From Neurospora tetrasperma FGSC 2508 (Eukaryota; Ascomycota; Sordariomycetes; Sordariales; Sordariaceae), in NCBI RefSeq assembly GCF_000213175.1, contig NW_009799100.1, forward strand, positions 186,001-250,000: a stretch of DNA of 64,000 bases, in the 5' to 3' direction. A model generated the notes under the pieces. It did not search any database. It was not told the DNA's origin and saw nothing but the letters and a program-made list of their open reading frames with translations. Shown piece after piece: positions 1 to 11,173 of the stretch (position 1 is its first letter; every line of letters starts with the position of its first letter). The position numbers and the translations under genes are program-made.

Positions 1-3000
1 GGAGTATAATAGAAAATACGCCGGTGACGGAAGCTTCAGTATGCGGGCGAGCGGCACGGAGAAAGGCTAATATGGAATGGAATGGACACCTCGAACATGC
101 CGAAATTGTTCTAGCCAGCATCACTTTCTTGACGCCATGCAATGTTCGGGCTGAGGGATCCCACAAGAAACGATGATGTGTTTCGAACGATACGCACCGT
201 CGTGAAAATGATGATTTTTCTCGTGTTCCATGTTCGTTGTTGGAATTGTACGTGGCCCGCGAGCCCGCTCACCGTGGGCGGGGCGGGTCCGAATGGAGCC
301 ACTCTTTTTCTAGGGGAAAAGGTCCGAGCCCGACGGGGGACTGACCAAAGCTCTGGCTGTCACCGACTATGTCACCGACCGACGCCTTCCGATCTTCGAA
401 CCCGGAATTGCCCTTCTTTTGCATTTGGGGATCACGATAATGACGGAAGATGTCATGTCGCAGGACACCCGCATCATCCGACACCACACAACACTGAAAC
501 ACAAACTTGAAATGACGGATGATTGATGAGAGATGCAGTGAGCTGGGATGCGACACGGGGCTCGCTCGAAATTGGGATTTGGGAGTCTCCGAGCTTGGCT
601 TGGAGGGGAGCTTGGGCCTCTTGGATCCGGAGAAATGTGGGGCCATACGGACTCCGAGTAGGTTACGATCTACCAGTGGCAGCCGGCTGGCAAAACTGAG
701 GTTAGTAGGCGGATAGCAGTCTTGGCAACTGAACTCTTGTCGCGCGGACAAGAAGTGGAGAACACGACGGGTCACGGGTCACGGGTCGACGTGCTGCCTC
801 CGATTGGAATCTCACACTCATCAAATGTCCTGTCCCGCTCCCCGTTCGTTCGCTCGCTCACCTCACTTGGCGGGGAGTGTCAAGTTTCGGAAGTTCCAAA
901 CGCAGGTCCCGTCCCGTGTTGGTAGGGCCCACACTCCCTGTTCCCTGCAGGTCCATGTTCCGTGTTGTTCTCCAAGGAAGATGGGCGAGTCCAGCTCGTG
1001 CCGACTTGTAGGATGACAGAAGAAAAAGGGGGGCCACGGGGCCCCGAATTGATTGCTTGGAGAGGTAGGTATGGAGAAGGCGACCACTCAGCGTCCTTAA
1101 CAGAGCGCAAAGAACACACCGTAGAGGTAGTATGCGACCATGTAATCCGCCTTCTTCTTCGGTGGTGGAAAGAAAGAAAAAAGCACCGGGGCGGCGCAGG
1201 CGCAGCCATAGCTTCAACACGAGCCGTTGCCTGGTTCAGCCATGGTTGAAACCGCAAAGGGGCTTGCAACTTGATGCGATGCGCTTTCTGGGGAAACAAA
1301 AGGTGTCTCGATTGGAGAGAAGCCAGAGGAGTAAAGAGACGGACAGGCGGAGAACGGTGACAGCAGTATCGGAACGAAACAGGAGTCGCGCCAGCTCCGG
1401 TTGGGCACCAAACACGCAAATGTCCTAAAATTGGACTGGAAATTAAGCACCACCGTGAGAACGGACGAGCCGGCGTGAGTGAGGGGAAGAAGGGGGCATT
1501 GGGGATTGGAGGGAGTGGAAGGGAAGGGGGACGGACGGCGGGGTCAGTGCGCGTGTCTGACCAGTCCTCCCGAATGCAACGCCGGAAGCCAAGAGAAAAG
1601 GGGCCGGGGTGGGTTCTTCGTTCTCTCTTTACAGTATGTACACTACCTTGATCGAGATCCAGTCGTGTCATTCCATCCATCCATCCATCCAGCTTCCAGG
1701 CTCGGGCAAGTCTCTAATAGTAGGCAGATTGCCCGGGGCGTCAGTCACAGGCTCACAGCCGGCATCCTGCCCTGCCTGGCGCCGTGTCCTAGCTTGCATC
1801 ATCATCAGGCTGTGGCTGTTTCGTCGAAAGCAACAAGGCGAAGATCTCAGTCATCATTTGGCGAGGACGAGGTACCGTAAAGGCGTTGAAAACATGGCAA
1901 TTTCACAAGAATGCAATGACAAGCCACACAAGTTCGTTGTGTAATTCAGGGCACCTTCACTTTGGACCTCTCGATCGCCAGACCCCCTGAAATCCCGTTG
2001 CGTCCGGTGTGTGTGTGTGTGTGTTCGTTTTGTACTTCCACGCGACCGGTAAATGTAACCGACCTCCGACGGAGAAGGGAGAGGACTGAAGCGCTGATGA
2101 GCTGACTGTGGGCTGGCTGGCTGGGCTGGCCGGGCTGACACTGAGAGCTGTGCCATGTTTTTATTGACTTGCGCGTATAAAGAAGCTGTCTTGATACAAA
2201 ACTTGCAGCTTCATGATTCCAATCCTTCTTTTGCATTTGCTCTCCAGATCTTCTCCAAAAAGAAGAAGAAGCAAACGTCATGGTTCGGAATGATTAAGTG
2301 GAGCGTGCCCGAGATTGGAAGCCGGGTTCTTGACCGTCGACCCCTTGTCCAAACAAATGAGCGGGACAGAGTGGAAGCCCGGGCGGGCTGTGGGCAAGGG
2401 AAGGAAGCGGCCGACGACCGCAGCTAAATTGCAAGTGCACCACCACCACCGTAAACATTTCAGTCACAAGCTGGTATTCGGACTGGAATTGGAAGGATGA
2501 TGTCTCGGTCGCGGGGCCGGGTGCATCAGGTCAGTCAGACTGGGGGAACCTGTCCATCCGACCTCACCATGCCCGTCTGCTACTTAGCAATCACCACCAT
2601 TTATTTAGGTATTTGTTCAGTGTAGTATTCAGCTCCATTCACGCGGCGGGATTCAGCCCCAAGAAGCTGCACTCGTTAGTGGCTGCAACCACCATAATGA
2701 ATCCCGTGTCTCCCGGAACCTGCCCACCGTGTTGAATGTCCGCGCGGCTTGTGCATCCTTTAGTTGGTTTCCATCTTGTCCCATCATGCCTGGATGTGCT
2801 TCATGGATAACATTTGATTATTTGCGCATGTCCATACTATATAACAACGAGTCTCTCTGGTGATGATTAGGGCAGTAAGCTACCCGCCTTTACTTAAAGA
2901 GGGGCCTAGTGCGAGATCAAATGCTAGGTGCCTCCCGGCCCGGACCCCAATTGTCTCCGGCCGCTGCGCGACAGGCAAGAAACCCGCCCCAGCACCAAAG

Positions 3001-3455
3001 CGGCTTTTGGTCCCAGGGCAGTCCAGCAGCGATGTGACAATGAGGCGACTGGAGCAGACCTCGAACGCATACCAAGGTCACGGTGACGCCGGTCGGGACC
3101 TCAGCTTGGCTGGCCCACAAACAAAAGTCACTTTTCCCCCCAAACCGGCTGGCGGGTGACTTCCGAAAGCGAAGGGGTCAAGGCCCCGCTTTAATTGACG
3201 AGCCCCGGCACCAGCAGCCGATCCGTCCGTTCCCATTGTGGCTCGCAGGCGGCAGACGGGTCGCCAGACGGTGCCCGCTTGGAGACAGAGCTGCCGCCGA
3301 AGAGGCTCGACTGCTCCCTTTTCACCCCCTCCACCCCCCGTGCTTCCTGCCGCGCGCCCGCCCACAAAGAGGCACCATCCCTCTCTCTTCCATTCTCCCG
3401 TCTTCTTTCTCCGTCCCCTTCCCTCCCTTTTCCTGTCCCGTGTTTCTCGCCTCCC

Positions 3456-3493
<38 letters not shown>

Positions 3494-3996
3494 CGGAACA
3501 CTTTTGTCCACCGCGTCAACCAGCCCGGCGCCGTGATCCATCCATCATCGTCAATCAGTTCAACGTCTCTCTCCGACTGCTCTGCTCCCGTCTTTTTCTC
3601 GACCCGCAAAATCCATTCGTCGCTGGATTTCCAGCACGACTTTAGTCCTCGGCGCGACCTCCGGCCTTTTTCGCTTCCAGCTCCGGTTGAGTCGGCCATT
3701 ATTCGGCACCCCGTCCTTCGCGCCTTCACTTTCATCTTCTTCAACTTCTCCTTTTTTTTTTTTTCACAAAGCACCATCAACGACACCAACAACAACAGCG
3801 TCATTGTCATCGTCGTCGCAATTTTCAACACCATACATAAACATACAATTATTATTGTCGTCATTGTGCGCATCGTGATTCAAGTCGATTTCCCACCAGC
3901 CAAACAAGCATTAATAACAGCAACACCCACCCTCCGATCTATCCCGAGCAAACACTCTCTTTACTACATACAGCCCCGTCTGGTCACCGAAGGGAA
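1..3996. other. Intergenic and 5' leader region upstream of the Zn2Cys6 gene
   Basis: I see no convincing gene here. Open frames on both strands overlap one another, are low in complexity and lack splice-linked partners. A short (ATCC)n run lies near 1670-1690 and a (GT)n run near 2010-2022. From about 3300 to 3990 the plus strand becomes strongly C+T-rich, which is typical of the promoter and 5' leader of filamentous ascomycete genes. This stretch probably contains the transcription start of the gene at 3997. Confidence 0.6.
3458..3491 (+). repeat. (CT)17 microsatellite in the pyrimidine-rich leader
   Basis: An uninterrupted 34-base CT run lies about 500 bases before the ATG of the Zn2Cys6 gene, inside a long pyrimidine tract. 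CT-rich tracts near transcription starts are common in Neurospora and Aspergillus genes, so this may be part of the core promoter or leader. It is likely to vary in length between strains. Confidence 0.9.
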
Positions 3997-6900
3997 ATGT
4001 CGTCGGTTGTGAGGTCCACGGCCCTCCGCGCTGGAGGAGCCTGTGTTCGGTGTCGCAAGGGCAAGACCAAGTGTGTGTACGAGAACGGCCGAGCACCCTG
4101 CAAGAACTGCGCCAAGGGGATGCACGAATGCTATCTTCCCTCGGAGAGCATGGCTCACGCCCACGGAGGAGTAGCACCGAGCAATCGCCAACAACGACCA
4201 CGCGAAAGCCTCCCCAATGAACGCATCGTGCCCACGTCTGCTGGCGACCGCGGAGGACCGCCGTCCGTCGGTGCGTCGCGTCACGTCTCTACTACCAACG
4301 AAAAGTACGTGCTTTCCTAGTCCTTTTCTTTTATTGTTGTCGTCGGTGTTGTCCTTTTCTCCTTCGACTATTCGGTTTACTACGTACTACACTACTTACC
4401 TACACCATCAAAGTCATGATGGCAATTCAAGTGGTTTTGTCTTTTGTCTTATCCAACTTCCCTTTGCGCGCTTTTCCACTTGGCTTGGTTTCCCCAATTC
4501 ATCTTCGTCGCCCGGTTTTTTTTTCTTCTGTTCCCACTGTTTGCCAGTCAAGGGAGGTGCTGGACACCTACCTACCTCTCCCGTCCGGCTCGGCTCCCCC
4601 TTTGGTGGCCCCGACAAGTTCCCGTCAGTGGACGCAAGCGCCGGAATCAGCGATGCGCGCATTCCGCTATCCGCCCGCCTCCTTCTCGCCAACTGCCCAC
4701 TCCCAGGCAGTCATCACTGGGCGCACGGCCACCGCCGAGGTGGGCACATGCTGCTGCTGCTGCTGCTGCTGCTCCACGGCGGGGTGGTTGCCTTGGACGC
4801 TCCTGCCCGCCTGCCCGCCCGTCCACACCGGAGGCAGAGTGCATTTTCTAGCGCTGCCTCTTCGGAGCAACAAGGATGCACCGTCCCCCGACCCCCCATT
4901 TTTTTTTCCTCCGCCGCCCGGCTTCCCATTCTCGAACCGTCTTTGTACCCCATTCCTTCCCATTGCTCGCCTTGCTCCGTGCGCACCTCTCGGCCGTCAT
5001 TCCGATCTCCTGCCCTTTTCCTTCCCTTTTCCTACCCCCCCTCATTTCCCGGCAGCCCCGTGCACCCCCCCTCGCGACACCTCTCCTGCAAACGGAGCCA
5101 ACGGAGGGTTTTTTTGGTGAGAGGGCTTGGTCACCATTACACATTTTCGCCCAGTTTTAGCACCCCCGCCCCCCCCCGCCGCCGCGTCAGTGCGCGCAGA
5201 GGGGCTGCTTTCGGGTTGCCGGCCCTTCCACTTTCCGGCACCGGCATCATTGCCTTGCTCCACATTTGCCCGCCCCGAGGCCCCGATACGATAAGATAAG
5301 CATCCATCGTCAACACAGTCAACACCAACAGGAAACATCGCGGGTTGTTCCTTCCCTTGGGTGTTTGCAACTCCTACCGCCTGTCCTTTGCCCTGCAGGC
5401 CACAAACATTTCACTCAATTTGTTCTGCAACACCTTTGTCAGGGTCTGACCACCACCACACCTTTCGTTCATTGACATGGCAAAACTACATGTCTGACAA
5501 GCATCTCCATCTGCCACTCATCTATGCCATCTTTCATATTACTACTATATTTCCCGGTGTCCATTTTACATTACACTTGACCGAAACATGACTAACAAAT
5601 GTACCTTTTCCAGACTCACCCCCGAACTCCTCCAAGAATGCGAGCGCGTCATCAACAAGACCCTCCCAGCATGTGTCGCCTTCCACAAGCCCTCCTGCCT
5701 ACAGCAGCTCAAGAATGCGTCGATGGAATGGACCTTGGTTAATGCCCTCCTAACCACAGCCGCTCGCCATTCCCCGGCCATGATTCGAAGATATGGAGGA
5801 CAACTCGGCGGCGCAGGCGCTGCTGAGCACTTTGCCCAGAAGGCCGGTCAACTGGTGATGCAGTCCTTGGCCTCCCCCAGCCTCGCCGATATCCAGGCCC
5901 TTTGCCTTCTCGTCATCCACGAATGGGGTTGCAGAGAGGCTGTTCGTGCCTACATTTATCTCGGCCAAGCTGCTCGTATGATCCAGATGTACAGGATTGT
6001 CTCCGCCCAGCAGCGAAACTCCGACCCCGACCAGTTTTTGCAGGACGAAAGCTTCCGCCGTACTCTGTGGCTCATCTACATTCTCGACTGCTTCCTTACC
6101 AGCAGCCCCGGCCGTCGCCCCGCTCTTTCGACTCACGATGTTGTCGATGTTGCTTTGCCGTGCGCGGATATGAACTTTAACTTTGGCAGCCCTGTTGTTG
6201 TTAGAACCATCAGCGGCGCCGCGCCGTCCCACGCGGAGCCCGGTGCTGCTCTCTCGGAGGTTGGCGAGTTTGGTCACATTGTTCTGGCCACTCAAGCTTG
6301 GCGAAACGTTGTCGAGATGATGACGACCACCACCCTCGAAACGTTCGACGACTCACGGTGCCTTGGACTGGAGGCCGACATCGATACCCTCCGCCAGTCG
6401 CTTCCTCCCCACTTTGCCGATAAGCCCGGCCAGATCAACCTTCACATTACCATGGGCAGTGGCTATACTTACGCCATGATTCACTGTCTCCTCAACTGCG
6501 GCACCATCTTTGTCAACCGACGCCGCATCCTACAGGTGGTAACAGACGAGAACTTTACCATCGATGCCTGGCGCATGGCTTCTCACACGCACATGCAAAC
6601 CGTTGACCGCATCTTTGCCGCTTCCCATAGCATCATCCACTCTCTTCTCGCCCTTGAGCACGGAGCTGACAAGGACATAATGGTGTGCTTCCCGATTTTC
6701 ATGCTCTTTTCAGCCTTTACCGCCGGCTCAACCGTAGCATACCTTACCCTCAAGGGCCTCGCTCCGTCTACCGTGACCGAATCCGCCAGCAGCATCGTTC
6801 GAGACAGCTTGCGCCTCTGCCAGGATGGATCCGAGTCGTGGCCCCTGGTTACGCCCTGGGCTCGTCATCTTACAGTTATGTCCAAGGTCTTGCGCGATAT

Positions 6901-7450
6901 GAAGGTACTGGGCCGTGACCGTGAAGCGCGCGAAGACAGCCGCGCCACGATGCACGCTACTTCCCCTCACATTAAGGATGACATCGCCACGCCTCCCGAC
7001 AACACCAACCCTGAAGCCATGGAGTTCGATACCGTCCAGCCCAATAGCACCGCTCCTGGGTCGCAGCCACCCAATGCTGCTTCACCCGGGCTTCCCACTC
7101 CGACCATCGAGGGAGCAGGTGGTAGCGAAGTTGGCGAAACCCCGCTCGTTAGACGTCCCGGCATCACCACTATTAACGGTGGATCGGTCGGCGCGGTGGA
7201 TACCAGGGTTGCAACGACTAGCCCGCCGCCGCACACGACACCGGTGCTGCAGCATCAGCAGATGAAGGTGGACTCGCCTAGCGCGCAATCATCGGTGTCG
7301 AACCAGGGAGTGGCCAACGCCCAGGGAGCGAGTGTTCCTCCTGGAGGCGCGGATGCTGTGGACATGACGGCTAATGAACTATGCCAGGCATTCGAGAGGC
7401 AGTTGTTGGAGTTGGATGATTTGGCTGCCTTTATGGGTGGTGGTGTTTGA
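3997..7450 (+). CDS. Zn2Cys6 (fungal binuclear cluster) transcription factor
   Basis: Predicted exons are 3997-4304 and 5614-7450, giving 714 residues. The intron has a GTACGT donor at 4305, a CTAAC branch site near 5592 and a TTTTCCAG acceptor ending at 5613; phase 2 joins correctly (Lys103 is split). The N-terminus carries a zinc cluster with Cys16, 19, 26, 35, 38 and 45 (C-x2-C-x6-C-x8-C-x2-C-x6-C) and a basic RKGKTK stretch between Cys19 and Cys26. Residues of about 105-480 resemble the fungal-specific transcription-factor middle domain (for example LLVIHEWG, YLGQAARM, RRTLWLIYILDCF). The tail after about 570 is Pro/Ser/Thr-rich, fitting an activation region. It should act in the nucleus on DNA. 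I cannot name an orthologue or a regulon. The next gene downstream is a carboxylate transporter, but 3.7 kb separates them, so a regulatory link is only a guess. Confidence 0.88.
4305..5613 (+). other. 1.3-kb first intron of the Zn2Cys6 gene
   Basis: This intron is far longer than the 50-150 bases usual in these genomes. It is very C-rich on the plus strand and contains a CTG trinucleotide run (about 4749-4773), a polyT tract near 4902 and many overlapping open frames without protein-like character. The ATG at 5588, just before the acceptor, is in frame with exon 2 and could start a protein lacking the zinc cluster if transcription began inside the intron. Confidence 0.75.
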
Positions 7451-8389
7451 AGCCGTCACTCGAGGTTGATCTTTGCGGGATTTGTATGATACGATGAGGT
7501 AATGGACTTACCTGTGTCATTATGAGGATGATTTGAGTGATGCTAGTCGATGGCATTCTCTGGGTACTTGGCTTCTCTGCCTCTGTTTCTTTTGTCTTTC
7601 TTCTTCTACCTGTTCAGGATCAGAACTGTTGTAGGGCGGATTGGCGGCATTGTCTGCAACGGACGGAACGATTGCGTTGTGTGGTTTCGGTCAGTCAGTG
7701 ACATGACCCAGTAAATTCGGGTGGTATAGGCTTGGTTTGGTTTGGTATGGTTGGTCGGTTGGTGTTACCGGAGTTTTGATGACGCTTTTGTCGTCACTGT
7801 TGATCATCACGGGAGAATGCTCTTTTGGCCTTTGGGTTGTTTTGCTCGCTTGTCGTTCCAAGTTTGTATCTGATTCTGCCTAGTTATTATTTTTGCGAAG
7901 ATAGGACTTGTATGTCCACTTGTTTCGTTTATTAGCGATTGCCATATTCATGAAAGGATAAAGAAGACTGTTTACGCTGCTTGGTTGTTTGGTTCCCTCT
8001 CTCTGTGATTATTGCGTGGTCGATTGATCCGATGCCGTCGTGTTTGGAAAACGTTGTCCACAGTCAGAAATGTATGGACAACGCTCGCCGTGACCGGATA
8101 TATTGAGCCGACCGATACCTTGCATGCATGGAAGTCATGCTCTCTCTCGGACAACTACCGGATATAATGGATTGACATGATTGCTGCGAGAACGAACGAA
8201 CGAACGATCAGCGGTTTTTGGCGCCGGGTACCTTTCTCCATGACTGCGAACCTCCACGTGCAGATAAGACAAAGACAGACAATGGGCACGATGCTACACG
8301 TGTACACGCACGTACACACGTACGCACGCACGCACGCCGGCATCCGAATTGCCGGGTCCACTCACATTTTGTGACCAGATTTATTACAC

Positions 8390-8412
8390 TAGTGTAGTGA
8401 ACCACTACACTA
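8390..8412. repeat. 10-bp perfect inverted repeat with a 3-base loop
   Basis: TAGTGTAGTG at 8390-8399 and CACTACACTA at 8403-8412 are exact reverse complements around AAC. The arms are made of the TAGTG unit that recurs elsewhere in the window, so it may be a chance product of that low-complexity repeat rather than a functional hairpin. Confidence 0.7.
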
Positions 8413-8907
8413 CAACAACTCGGCTGGCTGCTGGGGATAGAACTTGAGCAATGGTTGTTTGTTTCCGGGTGGCAAAAGAAACCTTAATTTTTGGTACGTA
8501 TGAGAATTGAGAGATGGCTGGTTTGTCGCAGTTAGCCGGCTCCTTGCTTTTTGTGTAGTGTAGAGCTACTGTTATGAGCTAACAAGTTACCTAGGCCTGT
8601 CTGCCTGCGCTGTAACATAATGATGATGGTGGTGGTGGTGGTGGTGACGGTGACGGTGTGGTGGTGGCTTACTAACCTCATCCCCCCCCATGGCGCTCAC
8701 TCAACATTGGTTCCTACCTACCTACCTACATACATACGGTTCGTCGTTTTTATATACTCTTGGTACGGTACCGAAAGGGGTGCAAAACCTGAGGTGATGA
8801 GATGAGTAAGTCCGTTCCTTGGCATGTATCGATTTTTCTTTTTTTTTTTTTTTTTTGTTGAAGCTCCAGTTTTTGGTTCATGATTCATGATTCATGAATG
8901 AATCGTC

Positions 8908-8908
<1 letters not shown>

Positions 8909-8938
<30 letters not shown>
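8909..8938 (+). repeat. (AC)15 dinucleotide microsatellite
   Basis: An uninterrupted 30-base AC run in intergenic DNA, directly after a short ATTCATG-type repeat at about 8880-8900. No coding role is visible. Confidence 0.95.
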
Positions 8939-8940
<2 letters not shown>

Positions 8941-11173
8941 GGCACAAGATAAGGAACGGATCCTGTCAGTCAGGTAGGTATGTAAGGTAAGAACACATCC
9001 GAGGCAAGGTTGTATGTAACCTCAAGGCAGACAAAGACAAGACCCCGCCGGGATCTCGGCTTTCGGTACTTGTAGCGGTATACATACCTAGTGCATGGGC
9101 AGTCTAGTTTAGTGTAAATGGTGGGGTCTAACCCCAGATGTTTGTTTCGTTTTGTTTCGTTTTGTGTGTGGCAAGAAGCTGAGGAAATCACGAAGGCTGG
9201 TGCGGGCCCGCGCTGGATACGTACGTACCTACGTAAGCTTCTGCCGGGGGGAGAAAAAAAAGGTTAAATGTTGTGAACTCCGCCGTTTAGTGTGACTAGT
9301 AACAAAAAGACAGGCTGCTACAAAAGGCGTGACGGTTATGACGGCAAGAAATCCTAGTTTTCTGTGGGGTGGAAGTATCACGCTAACTCCCGTCTGTTTT
9401 ATCCCCGGCAGAGAAGTGTAGATAAGGTATAAGCGACGCCGGGCCGAGACCGAGGTGGTGGCGGCGGGCGGAGAACCTGGATTTTTTTTTTTTTTTTATG
9501 AATTTTTTTAAACTACACTACACTCTCGGAGATCAGATCCCGCCCGGGACGTGTGGGGGAATTTCCACAATTTAGTGTTTGACTCGCACACTTAACTTGT
9601 ACGTGCCTTGTTACTGTTTCTATATACAAAGAGAAATCCAACGATTGGAATACTTTTTTTTTTTTTTTGTTGAGGCCAAGATTCGCATCTTAAGCTTTCG
9701 CCGACACAAGCCGATGTTCATTTTTGTGTCGTCTGCAGTAATAAGAACATTGTCGCGAGAGACGATGTTGGCTGCTGTATCGAGTGTTGCTGTTGTGAGT
9801 GTGACATTTGAGAATTGGAGGTTGGAACAGCCTGCTGAAGACTTTCCATTTTGGAGAAGTTGAGCGTGACGGTGACATCAGAGCCATCTGCAGCCGCTTC
9901 GCTGCGTGGCTGGCACCTGAAGCGGTGCTCACAGTTACACCACCACCACAAGATTTGTAATTCGGCTTCAAAGACGCCTTTGGGTGATAATTTATCCAGG
10001 GCAGGGCAGCCCCCTTGGTTGTTCTGACGCCTACCATACTATCCCAAAGAGGGCAGGCGTGCAGATTCGTGCGTGGACGCCGTGTACGATGGAACGAGAT
10101 CTCACACCAGCCGCGCTAACAAATAACAAAAGGCTAAAAAGCAAAGCCGATGACACGGCGGCTGACCGGCACCGGCGCGCCCCCCCTCCCCTCTCTCTGC
10201 AGGTCTCAACGGGAAAAAGGAATCTCGAACTCGCGTCCTGAACCATTCGTTCGGCATGATCGACTGGCCGTGAGTGGTCAGAATGTCTTTTTTGGCTAGC
10301 CGCTTGTCATCGGCACTAATGCCGATGCCGGTGCTCGGCTCATGTGTAAGTGAACAGTCACTAACAAACGTTACATGGAGGGATGTGGGGACGGAATGTG
10401 GGACACCACCACCACCACCACCACCACCGCCGCCTGCAGTGAGTGAGGGAGAGAGAGGGAGTCGTCTACGCTAAGCTTTTCCAGCTGACAGGGTTCCATG
10501 GAAAGTGCAAGTCAGATTGCACTTGACTCAAGTGGTGCTGCAGGTTACACTACATGACTCTACCAAATTGAAGCTAGTGGGAGTCAGTGAGGAGAAGGAA
10601 AGAAAGGAAGGAAGGAAAGTGTGTCGATCGCTTGCCTTTTCTGGGCTCTGAGATTACGATGGAACTGAGGAAGAAAAGGCAAGACAGACGGGAATGACAA
10701 TGGTCAGTGGCCGAGATAGGCAAACAACGAGGACGGGGAGAAGAGATTTCTAGATAACGGGGGAGTATTGCATCTGTCGAGTTCAGTTCCTGGCAGGTGG
10801 TAGTGTAGTGTAGTAGTGTTGTGTAGATATCTCGGGTAGGTATATGGATGTGGTCGTCCCCCTCATCCATCGGTTCATCCCATCCTCCTTCTTTCCCTCT
10901 GTCTTGTCTTTTTTTCGTCTGAACGCCTGACGAACTCCAGTTCCTACACATTGACCTAGACGTGGGGACCCGCTCATCTTGTATTCACCGATCCTCACCT
11001 TGCGACTACCTACCTATTACACCGACAACCACCCACAGCGACCTTACTCTCCATATGTTTTAGACACCTGATTACCGTGACCGCCGCGACAAGGCGTCTA
11101 CTTACACCGATACCTACTTAGCCTCCGTTACGACACCAGCCTACAAACACCGATACCGATTCCACATTCCATA

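Larger units (their letters stand above)
7451..11173. other. Intergenic region before the JEN1-like gene
   Basis: I see no gene in these 3.7 kb. The stretch holds polyT/polyA tracts (near 8837, 9482 and 9655), a CA microsatellite, a CAC-triplet run at about 10404-10429, and several copies of a TAGTG/CACTA short repeat (8384-8413, 9512, 10798). The last few hundred bases, with many TACC/ACCT and ACACCGA tracts, are probably the promoter and leader of the gene at 11174. Confidence 0.55.

Noticed and set aside
880-1680. 266-codon minus-strand open frame
   Set aside because: Low-complexity Arg/Ser/Pro composition, overlapped by open frames in other phases, no domain and no splice partners.
4217-5299. 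360-codon plus-strand frame inside the Zn2Cys6 gene
   Set aside because: It lies in the intron, starts inside exon 1 in another phase, and is Ser/Pro/Leu-rich because of the C-rich intron.
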